From contig JAAALK010000289.1 of NCBI GenBank assembly GCA_019279435.1, positions 53,695,164-53,759,163 of the forward strand: DNA of 64,000 nucleotides, written 5' to 3'. This DNA is from Zizania palustris (taxonomy: Eukaryota > Streptophyta > Magnoliopsida > Poales > Poaceae). A program made the translations under genes and the position numbers. Under the pieces are notes generated by a model. That model was not told where the DNA came from and did not search any database. It was given only the letters and a program-made list of their open reading frames with translations. Each line of letters starts with the position of its first letter. Position 1 is the first letter of the stretch. Shown piece by piece: positions 43,373 to 54,864 of the stretch.

Positions 43373-43980
43373 ACTCTTCAATTTTCCTTTTAATGAGCTT
43401 AATCACAATTTTGTTACTAGACTCGGCCTGACCATTGGCCTAAGCATAATATGGCGAGGAGTTTATTAACTTAATACTATAAAATTCAGCAAAGCCTCTC
43501 AGTTATTTAGAAACAAACGAAGTACCTTGATATGTAGTGAGAGTTTGGGGAATACCGAATCTATGTACAATGTGCTTCAAGATAAAATCAGTTACCCCAT
43601 TGTGAGTAATATTCTTGAGAGGCACAACTTCAGTACATTTGGTGAAGTATTCTATTGCCATCAACACAAACCGATGCCCTTTTGAAGAAGGAGGATAGAT
43701 CTGGACGATGAAGTTTAAACCCCAACCTCGGAATGACCATGGCTTGATAATAGATTTAAGCAATGAAGTAGGAGCTAGCTGAATATTTCCAAACTTCCGG
43801 CATGCTTCACACCCTCTATAATATCTAAAACAATCCTCAGTCATAGTCGGCCAATAGAAACCTACTCTTTTGAGCATCCAACTCATTTTCTGGTCCTACT
43901 GATGAGTGCCACAAAGCCCTTCATGGACTTCTCCCGTAGCTACTTGGGACCGTTCATCGTCTAAACACTTTAAAAGTACT
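43373..43980 (-). pseudogene. pol: Integrase zinc finger and core of E
   Basis: Minus strand: WMLKRVGFYWPTMTEDCFRY, CEACRKFGNIQLAPTSLLK, GLNFIVQIYPPSSKGHRF, then YFTKCTEVVPLKNITHNGV and FGIPQTLTT. Asp of the first motif is Val here (FIVQ versus FIDQ in D), so a catalytic residue is lost. A stop sits just after VSK at 43503. The remainder of the core lies between 43373 and 43500. Confidence 0.78.
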
Positions 43981-44230
43981 CATCAATAGTTCGGTGATAT
44001 AGTACATCATCTAGCAACACAAAATTAAACACTTGTCTCCGAGCTTTCTGATCAACCCTTTGACTAGGATTTCTCAAATGCTAGATGATTGGAATTCTCC
44101 AATCATCCTTGTGGACAACCGAAGGATTTGCTGACTCCTTTCCTAGAGTGATGTCTAAGCTGCTGATTTCAGAGTGCCCCCTGGGCCTTTCCCACTCCTG
44201 CTGAAGCCTGACTAGGTCGGCCATGTGGAG

Positions 44231-44830
44231 TCAATCAGTCCGAAGCCTTCCGTCGAAGGGTTTTGGCTCCCGAAGACCTCTGTTGTCCAACGGGCTTCGG
44301 TGCAGGGGCTCCGGCGCGCAAGATCCTTTGGTGGACCAAGTGTCCTGACCTGAGGTCTCTAGCATGCGGCACTCTCCGGTGGCCGGAAGGGTCTGACCCG
44401 GAGGGTTTGATAGCCCTCGCACTTGCCTGAAGTTTCTAGCTTCGGCTGTAGAACCAAGGATTGGCTCTTTCTGTACAAAAAATTTCCCTTTTCCGACTTG
44501 ATAGCCAGATGCTTGCTGAGCCAAATCATTTGCAATTGAATTGGCATCTCTTGACACGTGAGAAATTTTGAAGTCATCAAAAGTAGAAACTATGTCTAAA
44601 CATTTGTCCAAGTAACTATTTAGCAAGTCATTAAAGCATTGAGCATTTTTAGCTACTTGTTGCACTACTAACAGAGAATCACCATATGCATGGACATGTT
44701 TAGCACCTATAGATTCTAGTAATTCAAGCCCTAACAGTAGAGCCTCATATTCAGCTTGGTTATTAGTAGAGGGAAATTCTAAATGGGCCGAGGTCTCAAA
44801 GTGCATTCCATTAGGTGATATGAGAACCAC
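44231..44830 (-). pseudogene. pol: Archaeal-type RNase H and linker of E
   Basis: The frame is open for 199 codons on the minus strand: GMHFETSAHLEFPSTNNQAE, then YGDSLLVVQQVAKNAQCFND, then ISHVSRDANSIANDLAQQAS. A linker of unknown function follows. It matches B 29840-30333 and D 52830-53250. Confidence 0.83.
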
Positions 44831-44925
44831 TCCAATACCCTGGCCACTCTTACAAGCCGAACCATCAAAATAAAGTTTCCGTGGTACTACTTCAATTAGA
44901 GCAACATTGTCACCCCAATTGACGT

Positions 44926-46198
44926 CTACGTCAAATCATACTCAATCAAAGTGTAAGCCCACTTTTCGATTCTTCCACTTAGAATCGGCTTTTGCAATAT
45001 GTATTTTATGACATCGGTTTGGCAAGCAACAATACATGTAGTAGGACGAAGATAGTGACATAATTTGGTACATGCATAATAAAGTGATAAACATAAATGC
45101 TCCACAAATACGTACCTGGTTTCAGCATCTAGTAGGTGGCGGCTCAAGAATGTGATGATGTACTCTCTTTTCTCCACATCCTGGGTTAGCACGGCCCCTA
45201 CCACGCTATCTTTGGCGGCAATGTACAGCCAAAATGGAATTCCGGCTTTTGGTGCTCTCACCATGGGTGGTGGCGATAAGCACTCTTTAATTTTTCAAAG
45301 GCACTTTGCTTACTTGCCCCCCAAGTGAACTCGACTTCATTCTTTAGCCGGAGTATAGGGATAAAGGCATCAATCTTGCCAGACAAGTTAGATATAAAGT
45401 GACGCAAATAATTCATCTTGCCTAGCAACTTTTGCACATCTTTCTTGCATGTCGGCGCTGCAAAGTTTCTAATCTTCTTAAGCCTCTTAGGATCAATTTC
45501 TATACCTCTTTAATGAATCATGAATCCTAAGACCTTGCCCGTAGACACGCCAAAAGCACATTTGAGTGGGTTCATTTTTAGGCCATACTGTCACATCCTA
45601 TCAAAAGCAACTTTCAAATCAGCTAAGTGATTTCCCATAGCATCCGATTTGACTACAACATCATCTATGTAAACTTCTAACATAACTCCTAACAAGTCAC
45701 GAAAGATCAAGTTCATAGCACATTGATATGTAGCGCCACCATTCTTTAAACCAAAGTTAAAACAACCCACTCGAACAAGCCGACAAAACTAGGGCATCGA
45801 AAGGTTGTCTTGTAGACGTCCTCTTCGACCATAAAGATTTGATTATAACCAACATTGCCATCAAGAAAACTTAGTACCTTGTGTCCTGAAGCATTGTTGA
45901 TTAGCATGTCGGCTATCGGCATGGGGTACTCATCCTTCGAAGTGGCCTTGTTCAGATCCCTGAAATTAATACAAACTCGTATATTGCCGCTCCCCTTCTT
46001 TTCTAAAGGCACAATGTTAACAACCCATTCAGCATACCTGCATGGCCTAATAAACTCAGCCTTGAGTAGTCGCTCCACTTCTTCTTTAACTCGGTCATAG
46101 ACGGCCAAATTAAAGCAATGAGGAGGTTGTTTATAAGGCCTAAATCCGGATTTGATAGGTAGCCAATGCTCCACGAGCTCGCGGCTTAGTCCAAGCAT
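44926..46198 (-). pseudogene. pol: Reverse transcriptase and gypsy RNase H of E
   Basis: Minus strand from 46198: MLGLSRELVEHWLPIKSGFR, then SFLDGNVGYNQIFMVEEDVY, a frameshift near 45755, and a YIDDVV catalytic box near 45675-45656. TAG and TAA stops occur near 45595 and 45512. The gypsy RNase H runs 45264-44926 (PFWLYIAAKDSVVGAVLTQD). It mirrors D 51641-52800. Confidence 0.83.
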
Positions 46199-46721
46199 CT
46201 CGCTATACTCTCAAGCGAAACAATCGACATACGACCGAAGCAACTTTATTACTTTGGCCTTTTCACCAGGCTGTAAATGTTGGTTTACAAAAGTCGGCCT
46301 TGGGAGGCTACCATCGCCTATGTCAATTTCTTCTAAAGGGTCGGCCGACGCAAAACCTTGTCCTAATTTCTCTACTTCGCTAAAGGTTCGATGGCCTCGG
46401 CAATACCGTTTCTAGCAGACCGATATTGCTCCACACGAGACTTTAGTCACTCTAGATTACTTTTGCTAGACATGACTACTAATTTAGAAATAGTCGTTCT
46501 ACACCAGCCAACTTTACAGACACTAGTACGAAACATCCTCTAGACACGCTAACAAAGTCGTAATCTGAAAGATCCCTACCTGATAGACATTCTACTTTAT
46601 TGTGGATGGCGTCAATGGACACATCGGCCAATGCTACCTAGGATGAAGTGTCTGTGGGTATGACCTCTACCTCATCGCCGTCCTACTGAATCAGGCATTG
46701 GTTCGAAGTAGAAGAAATGCA

Positions 46722-47444
46722 TCAGTTTGCGTGGATCAAGTCACTCCCGAGTAGCACATTGTAGTTACCTTGCACGTCAACGATGAAGAATGCTGTCGAC
46801 AACGTCTTGCTGCCTACTGTCAACTCCATGGAGAGCACACCTTTGGCCTCAGAACTCTCTCTATTTAAGCTGTTGAGCATTAATTTAGTTTTCTTCAAGT
46901 CCTCCTCATCCCTGCCAAGTTTCTTCAATAGCTAGTAAGGCATTCGGGAGATCGGCTTCCCATCAATGTGTCCTCTGACGTAGAGAGACTTTAGATGGCG
47001 AGCCGCATCCTCGGGGTTTTCAAAAATAGCATTGTGTGGGCCGAGGTTCAACTAAGCAACCTCAGCCTCGTCTTGTGGTAGGGAGAACTCGGCAGGCAGC
47101 ATGACGACGTTGATGTCCATGGCCTAAGGTGCGGGTCCCTCGGAGACGGGCGAGTAGTCGTCGTCGAGCATGTCGTCATCACTCGGGCTAGGAGCCGGGT
47201 TGGTTATTTCAACCATCTTAATCCTCCATACCTGTCTCATCATTGGCCGAGGGTATATCTCCTCAAAGATGGCGTCTCGCTCATCCTCGGCTTTCTTCTC
47301 GCGCATCTCATGTGCCCGTAGGTGTTGCAGACACCTTTTCTGTGATTTGGACATACCTAGAGGTGCCCAAGATAGTTGTGGCTTGGTGCCAAGAGCCACT
47401 ACCTTGTTTTGGCCGAAGGGGTGCCACCCAGATCGGCCTTGCAT
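46722..47444 (-). pseudogene. pro: Aspartic protease of E, active site deleted
   Basis: The acidic leader (47444-47124, PSDDDMLDDDYSPVSEGP) and the C-terminal half (46928-46722, MKKLGRDEEDLKKTKLMLN, YNVLLGSDLIHAN) are present. Between GKPISRM and MPY the residues carrying VDGGAT in B and D are absent (about 46941). The catalytic Asp is gone, so the protease cannot work. Confidence 0.8.
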
Positions 47445-50321
47445 GTTTCATACTCGGAGGGGCCTTCATTGCGGACCCTGACAATTGGACCGACCTCATT
47501 CGGCCGGTCGGACCAGGCTCTAGCGCTGGCTTCGACTGGAGTAGGAGATTTACCTTTGCCAGGCTTTGGCAAGGGGGCCTTCGGGATTGGGACTTCCTGA
47601 GACCCTATTCTGACTGTGATAGCTTCATACTCCCTATCCTTCGTCTCTTCGCGCTCATTTCCCTTGGCTCCATCTTGTGCGAGTCGATTTGGAGGTACTA
47701 TGGACATCCTGTGGACGATGTCTCCCTCCATCGCGTCTGTTTGTCCCTGCCAGTTATAATACTCAAAAGGAAAACAAGGGACAATGTTATGTTGTGGAGG
47801 GTGCTCTGATTGTGATATGTACGGAGCCTACGGGGTCCCCGCCCAATTGTATGGAGGAGGCATCGATGGCTCCAGCGGCTTCACCCACTATGAGCCGAAC
47901 CCATTACCCGGAGGGGGGCTCAGCCAGGTCGACGGTATATCGGACCATATCAGCGAGGCGTCCTTCCAGGCCGAAGGTACGTTCAGCCATTGCGGGCCAA
48001 AGCCTCCCACTGGAGGGTTCATCCAAAGTGGACCTGGGTTCGGCCATTGGGGTCCGAACTCGTTCTATGTGGAGCTCGACTACTGGGGTCTGAGGCCACT
48101 GTACGGAGGGTTCGACCACTGGGGTCCGAAGACACCGTAAGGGGTGTTAGGCCACTATGGTATGAAGTCATCATGTGGAGGGTTCGACCACTATGGTCCG
48201 AAGCCACCATGCGGAGGGTTCGACCACTGTGGTCTGAAGACACCCTCTAACTGCTTTGGCCCCTTCGGTTGACTTAGCCTTTTTGCACGGGGGCCTGTTT
48301 CCTTAGCTTTTATTTGGTTTTTGTTTAACAGTATCCGATATGTCACCTTCGGCTTCTTGCGAGCCCTAGCCGAAGGAGGCGTGCTAACATTCCGTTTCCA
48401 CACTCCTACTTTAGGGTTCTTAGGTACGAGTGTGCATGTACGTGATTCTCGAATAACGACCGCATTCCCTTTAGTTGACTCGGCCTGCTCCGGCCGAATC
48501 ATCACTTTCTTTTCGTCGAGGTCGACGGTGTTCACGGGAAAGGGGTCTTTGTCCAGCTTCATCTTTGGATTGGGGTCTATCTTCAATCGTACTTCCTCTA
48601 TGGCCGATTGAACCTATCGACGAAACACATTGCAGTCGTTAGTATAGTGTGAATGCGAATCATGCCACTTACAGTAGGGGTGTTTCTTTAGCTCATTGGC
48701 AGATGGAATGACTTGTCCTTTAGGCAACCTGAGAAGCTGGTACTTCAAGAGGAAATCAAATATTTTATCACACTTAGTGGGAGACGGCCGTAACTCGGAG
48801 CAAGTAACATGCTTGCTCTTAGCATTCCAAACCCATTCGGCCACATACATGTCGGCTGAATCTTCTTCTTCCTCTGATTATTCCTCGTCAGAGTGCTCCA
48901 TCACGTGGACTTCAGCCCTAGGCTTGTTAAAGGTCTTAATGAACTTTTTATCTTTAGCTCGGCCTTCCTGGACCACAGCCTGTTGTAAGACTTGGCTAAC
49001 TTCTAAAAAGTGCTGGTTGTCTAGTCTCTCTTTAATTTCAGAACGCAACCCGCTAAAAGCTAGATCCGCCAAATCTCTTTCCAAAATATTAAGACTAAAA
49101 CACCGATTTACGGTATCTCGAAAGCACTTGATATACTCAGAGACGCTCTCGCTAGATTTCTGTCTAACCGATGTCAAGTGTGAAAGCCTAAGTTCTGTTT
49201 CACCTGTGTAAAAGTAGTCGTGGAATTTTTGCTCTAATTAAGCCCACGTTTGTATGTAGTTCGGCGGGAGCACCGAAAACAAAGTGAAAGCGGTGCCAGA
49301 TAGTGAGAGAAAATAGTCTAAGTTTTAAAGCGTCCGACCCACTAGCTTCTCCACACTGTGCTAAAAACTAACTGACGTGCTCTAGTGTGGTTTTGTTACC
49401 CTCACCATCAAATTTGGTGAATTCAGGGAATCTATATCTATGAGGGTAAGGTACTGTGTCGAAATGATTGGGTTACGGCTTCCGGTAAACCCTAGCCTGA
49501 CCCCTAGGTATGAAGCCGGTGCACTCCCTAAACAGTGCACAAATCCGCTCCTTAATGTTGTCCTGACCTACTGCCTGCACGCATCACTCATGCGGGGGCG
49601 CGACACGTGGAGGTATGTCTACATGTCGGCCGCGGGGCTCCTCCTCGTGTGCTAGCTCGGGATGTATGACATGTTCGGGCTTATGCACTTGTGCATGCGG
49701 CACGGACAACGTGGGAAAAGCTGGCGCCGGTGTAGGTGGAGGTGGCGCATGGTAGGCAATGCTAGTTTGGCCGTAAGCATAATGATTGGTCTCGACCATA
49801 GATATCGAGGCCAGAGACGTAATATCTTTGTTGGTACTACCGTCAGTTCTGCTGTAAATGTGATTTATTGGAGGTATACTAGCAATCGGAGGTGAAGGTA
49901 TGACCTCGGTAAAGCTAAACCTTCTAAGTGTCGCCTCTACTTGAGAGTTAACTGCCAAATCTAAACAGTTGGCTAGCAAAGCGCTAATGTCTTGATCTAC
50001 TGATGCGGCTATCTTCTGCTCAATCTCTAAAGAAGATAAACGAGAAGATACCAATGTTACCTGGGTCCAAGCGAGGTCGGTGACGTTGACGTCATGCTTG
50101 ATGAAGCCTGCACGTGTCTTGAGGTAACTCCCAAGCATGAGGTCTTGAAGTGCCTTTATTTTTGCCTCAATCTCTGCTCGGTCTTCTGCGGGAATTTCAT
50201 CAAGGGTAGCCGTCATGATGTTGTGGTTGTCGATATCTGCGCCTCCCACGGGATCCATCGGCAATGTAGACATAGTAGTCATTGTAGACATACTAGCGGC
50301 CGATGTAGATGTACTCGTCAT
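47445..50321 (-). pseudogene. gag: Gag of E
   Basis: ATG 50321 starts MTSTSTSAASMSTMTTMSTL, the only complete gag N-terminus of this family here. NVTDLAWTQVTLVSSRLSSL, the Retrotrans_gag region (about 49350-48880; FSLNILERDLADLAFSGL), an acidic stretch, a CKWHDSHSHYTNDC knuckle near 48660, a basic part, and the GGFGPQWPN repeats (48250-47850) follow. The linker ends RIGSQEVPIPKAP near 47585. Frameshifts near 49580 and 48880 and some TAGs break it. Confidence 0.82.
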
Positions 50322-50334
50322 GTTGGCGTAGCCC

Positions 50335-50352
50335 TCCCCAGTGGAGTTGCCA
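50335..50352 (-). promoter_or_regulatory. Primer-binding site of E
   Basis: Minus strand TGGCAACTCCACTGGGGA, seven bases inside the 5' LTR edge. It differs from A's primer site, which separates the families. I do not assign the tRNA. Confidence 0.65.
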
Positions 50353-50359
50353 AAAAGTG

Positions 50360-51640
50360 TGCTGACACGAAAACGTGCCCCGCACTTGGGTCAGTTCGAC
50401 GATCCAAAAGTGTTACGATACTTAGGGACAAGTCTTAGTGTAACACAATACTGACGTCACGTTCCGACTACTCTTAACAGTGGCAAGGGGGTGGAGTCGC
50501 CAGGTAACCAGATCACACAGAAATAATCCAATTAGCCTAAAAGAAATATATTAAACAAAATAAATTAGCAAGCTGAGTGAAGTCTAACTGATTTGATGTA
50601 TATAGTGTGAAGGGTATCACTGAAGGATACCTACAGCGTCTGATGTGAAGGGTCCCGCTGAAGGGTGCCTTTGGCGTTCAGACTAATCTAGCCAAGGGCG
50701 GGCTCCGAACAGATCTCGACGCGACAATCACCTCCGAACAGCGGGGTTCAACGCGAAGTCTCTGACACGACAGAAATATCCTAGCGCAATGCATTGTCGT
50801 GACTTCATCCAGAGCGAAGTATGGCGTGGCGAAGCCTGATGTGAAGAAGCCTGCTGTGGAGCATGATGGCGTGCAGGACTTGTCAAACCGACAACGGTGT
50901 GATGGTCTGGCATGGGTAATCGAAGCAGTGTTCCCGCCGGAGGGTATTCTGGCAGCCTCTGAAACCAGTCTCCTGGCTCTGGATACCTCCGGTGAAGGGG
51001 CTCCGAGCATGAAAACATGCAAAAAGAATAGAGATCAAGTGCCAATTTGGTCTAAGGACCGAATCTGCTAAGTGTTGCAGTAGGGAAACGAAGGTAGCAG
51101 TCTGTTACGCAGATTAGCGGATATTTCACAGGCCAAGTAATAAGGCGATAGCAATCTATTACGTAGATTAACGGTACTTCATAGGCGAATTAACAAGGAT
51201 TACCACTGTTCCGAAGTGGCCGGCGGATGGCTTCTTGGCAAACCCACGAAGGTTGCAGAAAAGTAAAGGTACGGTTCAAGCTAGGGGCTAGTCTTCTAAT
51301 CTCTAAGATTAATCTATTAAGATTCAGCATAATCAAGCATATGGATAAAATTAGCCAGAATCAGACTCAAACTCTATCTCTAGAATTCAGCCCGAAGTGG
51401 GCCTTCGGCCAGGCCCATCGAAGCCTGCTCCTCGGGCCAAAGCTTCAGTGAGGCAGGCCTCCGAAGGCCTTCAGGCCGAAGCTAGCATGCCTGCCGGAAG
51501 CTTCCGAAGCCCATAGCTCCATGGGCCTTCGGCCCTATAGGGCTTCGGCCCGATCCAGGACATGTGTATTTTTGGCCCAAATTACAAAAATTGATATTTT
51601 GATTAGCTTAACCAATTAATGCCATTTTTTGCTATCAATA
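50360..51640 (-). repeat. 5' LTR of E (1281 bp), TATA segment deleted
   Basis: It matches 41249-42605 but lacks the block that holds the TATA box (present at about 42187-42255 in the other LTR). The deletion joins at a GGG near 51286. Both terminal dinucleotides show base changes (TGCTGAC start; CAATA end). Confidence 0.88.
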
Positions 51641-52200
51641 ATGAGTTTGTATTGATTTCATGGATCTGAACATGGCCACTCTGAAGGACGAGTATCCCAT
51701 GACAATAGCCGACATGCTAATCAACGATGCATCAGGACACAAGGTACTAAGTTTTCTTGATGGCAACACTGGTTATAATCAAATTTTGATGGTCGAAGAG
51801 GACGTCTACAAGATAGCCTTTCGATGTCCTGGTGTTTGTCGGCTTGTTCAAGTTGGTCGTTATGACTTTTGGTTTAAAGAATGCTGGCGCTACATATCAA
51901 CATGATATGAACTTGATCTTTTATGACTTGTTAGGAGTTATGTTGGAAGTATACATAGATGACGTTGTAGTCAAATCGAACGTTATGGGAAACCACTTAG
52001 CTGATTTGAATGTTGCTTTTGATAGGATGCGACAGTATGGTTTGAAAATGAACCTGCTCAAATGTGCTTTTGGCGTGTCGGCAGGGAAGTTCTTAGGATT
52101 CATGATTCATGAAAGAGGTATAGAAATTGATCCTAAGAGGCTTGAGAAGATTAGAAACTTTGTAGCACCGACATGCAAAAAAGATGTGCAAAAGTGCTAG
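51641..52200 (+). pseudogene. pol: Reverse transcriptase of D, continued
   Basis: It resumes with VCIDF after E, then VLSFLDGNTGYNQILMVEED, a frameshift near 51830, and the YIDD box at 51952-51963. A second frameshift near 52190 leads into the RNase H segment. Confidence 0.85.
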
Positions 52201-53423
52201 GCAAGATGAATTATTTGCGTCGCTTTATTTCTAACTTGTCTAGCAAGATTGATGCCTTTTTCCCTATACTCTGGCTAAAGAATGAAGCCGAGTTCGCTTG
52301 GGGGGCAAGTCAGCAAAACACCTTTGAGAGGATTAAAGAGTGCTTATCATCACCACCTGTGGTAAGAGCGCCAAAAGGTGGAATTCCATTTCGGCTATAC
52401 ATCGCCGCCGAAGATAGCGTGATAGGGGTCGTGCTAACCCAGGAGGTGGAGGCAAGAGAGTACATCATCACATTCTTGAGCCGCCATCTACTTGACACCG
52501 AAACCAGGTACGTGTTTGTGGAGCGTTTATGTTTATCACTTTATTATGCATGTACCAAATTACGTCACTATATTCTCCCTACTACATGTATTGTCGCTTT
52601 CCAAACCGATGTTATAAAATACATGTTGCAAAAGACGATTCTAAGTGGAAAAATCAGAAAGTGGGCTTACGCTTTGATTGAGTATGATTTGGCCTATGAA
52701 CCTCTAAGAGCTATGAAAGGCCAAATTGTTGCTAATTTTATAGTTGATCATCACGTGGATGTCAATTGGGGTGACAATATTGCTCTAATTGAGGTAGTAC
52801 CATGGAAACTTTATTTTGAAGGTTCATCTTGCAAGAATGGCCAAGGCATTGGGGTGGTTCTCATATCACCTAGTGGAATGCGCTTTGAAACTTCGACCCG
52901 TTTAGAATTTCCCTCTACTAATAACCAACCTAAATATGAGGCTTTATTGCTAGGACTTGAATTTCTAGAATCTATGGGTGCTAAACATGTCCACGCATAT
53001 GGTGATTCTCTGTTAGTAGTGAAACAAGTAGCTAAGAGTGCTCAATGTTTTAATGGCCTGCTAAACAGTTACTTGGATAAGTGTTTAGACATAATTGCTA
53101 CTTTTGACGACTTCAAAATTTCTCACGTGTCAAGAAAAGCCAATTCATTTGCAAATGATTTGTCTCAGCAAGCATCTGGCTATCAAGTCAGGAGAGGAAA
53201 ATTTTCTGTACAGGAAAAGCCAATTCTTGGTCTCACTGCCGAAGCTAGAAGCTTCAGGCATGCGCGAGGTCTGTTGAACCCTACGGGCCGGACCACCGGG
53301 CCACCGGAGGGTGTCACATGTCGGAGCCTTTGCGCTGAAGCCCGCTGGACAGCGGAGGTCTTTGGGAACCAGAACCCTCTAGTGAAATGCTTCGGTCTGA
53401 TCGGCTCCACACGACCGACTTAG
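52173..53423 (+). CDS. pol: RT connection, gypsy RNase H and archaeal-type RNase H of D
   Basis: An uninterrupted 416-codon frame, the longest open pol piece of this family. Residues ~1-60 are RT thumb/connection (GKMNYLRRFISNLSSKIDAF). Residues ~60-180 are the gypsy-type RNase H (PFRLYIAAEDSVIGVVLTQE). Residues ~225-350 are the archaeal-type RNase H (GIGVVLISPSGMRFETSTRL, YGDSLLVVKQVAKSAQCFNG). A linker follows. Both RNase H domains together confirm Tat lineage. Confidence 0.85.
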   Translation: MQKRCAKVLGKMNYLRRFISNLSSKIDAFFPILWLKNEAEFAWGASQQNTFERIKECLSSPPVVRAPKGGIPFRLYIAAEDSVIGVVLTQEVEAREYIITFLSRHLLDTETRYVFVERLCLSLYYACTKLRHYILPTTCIVAFQTDVIKYMLQKTILSGKIRKWAYALIEYDLAYEPLRAMKGQIVANFIVDHHVDVNWGDNIALIEVVPWKLYFEGSSCKNGQGIGVVLISPSGMRFETSTRLEFPSTNNQPKYEALLLGLEFLESMGAKHVHAYGDSLLVVKQVAKSAQCFNGLLNSYLDKCLDIIATFDDFKISHVSRKANSFANDLSQQASGYQVRRGKFSVQEKPILGLTAEARSFRHARGLLNPTGRTTGPPEGVTCRSLCAEARWTAEVFGNQNPLVKCFGLIGSTRPT

Positions 53424-53589
53424 TTGGCCTTCGACAGAAATGGAAAGGCCCGAGGGGCACTCCGAAGTTAGCAGTTTCGACATCACTCTAGGGAAGGAGT
53501 CAGCAAACCCTCTGGATGTCCATAAGGACGATTGGAGAGTTCCAATCGTCTAGTATTTGAGAAATCCTAGTCAAAGGGTTGATCGGAAA

Positions 53590-54780
53590 GTTCAGCGACA
53601 AGCATTTAAATTTGTGTTGCTAGATGATGTACTGTATTGCTGAACTATTGATGGAGTACTTTTAAAGTATTTAGACGATGAACAGTTCCATGTAGCTATG
53701 GGAGAAGTCCATGAAGGGCTTTGTGGCACTCATCAGTTGGCCCAGAAAATGAGTTGGATGCTCAAAAGAGCAGGTTTCTACTAGCCGACTATGACTGAGA
53801 ATTGCTTTAGATATTATAAAGGGTGTGAAGCATGTGAGAAGTTTGATAATATTCATCTATCTCATGCTTCATTACTTAACCCTATTATCAAGCCATGGCC
53901 GTTCCGAGGTTGGGGTTTAAACTTCATCGACCAGATTTATCCTCCTTCTTCAAAAGGGCATCAGTTTGTGTTAATTGCAACGGACTACTTCACCAAATGG
54001 ATCGAAGTTGTTTCTCTCAAGAATATGACTCACAATGAGGTAACTGATTTTATCTTGAAGCACATTATACATAGATTCGGTATTCCCCAAACTCTTACTA
54101 CAGATTAGGATAGTTCATTTGTCTCTAAAGAAGTGATTAAGCCAATGGTCAAGTTGATAAACTCTTCACCATATTATGCTCAAGCCAATGGTCAGGCCGA
54201 GTCTAGTAATAAAACTGTGATTAAGCTCATTAAGAGGAAAATCAATGAGTTCTCTAAGAGGTGGCATGAAGTGCTTTCCGAGGTGCTATGGGCTTGTAGA
54301 ATTGCAAAGCACAGTGCTACCAAAGTTAGTCCATATGCGCTAGTGTATGGGCAAGAGGCCGTTCTACCCATAGAAGTGGATCTTGGCTCTTTAAGAGTTC
54401 TAAAGCAAGATGGCTTATCGGTCGATGACTATGAAATTATTTTGAAGGACAATTTAGTAGAAGTGACTGATAATAGGCTAAAGGCTTTAGAAGCTATAGA
54501 GATAGACAAGAGGAGAGTAGATAGAGCCTACAACAAGAAAGTTAAACCAAAATCGTTTCAAGTGGGTGACTTGGTTTGGAAGATGATTTTTCCCTTAGGC
54601 ACTAAGAGCCCCAAATTTGGTAAGTGGTCACCTAGTTGGGAAGGCCCTTTCAAAATAGCCTAAATCGCTCGAGGTAATTCCTATGTGCTAGAATCTCTGC
54701 AAGGAGAGTGGTTTCGAAGAACTTTGAATGGCAGGTACTTGAAAAAGTATTTCCCGAGTGTGTGGCAAACTGCTTGAAAA
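53590..54780 (+). pseudogene. pol: Integrase of D
   Basis: The zinc-binding part is 53590-53870 (GEVHEGLCGTHQLAQKMSWM; CEACEKFDNIHLS). Core: GLNFIDQIYPPSSKGHQF retains the first Asp; TTD is followed by TAG near 54108; NGQAESSNKTVIK retains the catalytic Glu (54199). A small rearrangement around 54130 replaces part of the core. The tail KWSPSWEGPFKIA ends with TAA at 54661, but homology continues to WQTA at about 54775. Confidence 0.83.
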
Positions 54781-54864
54781 TGTTGAAAGGCCGATATGGG
54801 AGGTATTGTCCTTAGCCCATTATGCTTTTCGTTCACTTAGTTCACTAAATGACACGGTGGCATG

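Larger units (their letters stand above)
41249..51640 (-). mobile_element. E: B-family Tat Gypsy element inserted antisense into D
   Basis: A 10,392-bp element with both LTRs: 41249-42605 (its 3' LTR) and 50360-51640 (its 5' LTR). All genes read on the minus strand in normal order gag, protease, RT, RNase H, integrase. The flanks ACAAG (41244-41248) and ATGAG (51641-51645) are a decayed target duplication. Protease active site, 5' LTR TATA region and several frames are lost, so it is inactive. Confidence 0.9.

Noticed and set aside
47677..48250. Plus-strand ORFs opposite E's gag repeats
   Set aside because: They are complements of the GGFGPQWPN repeats; the minus frame matches B and D.
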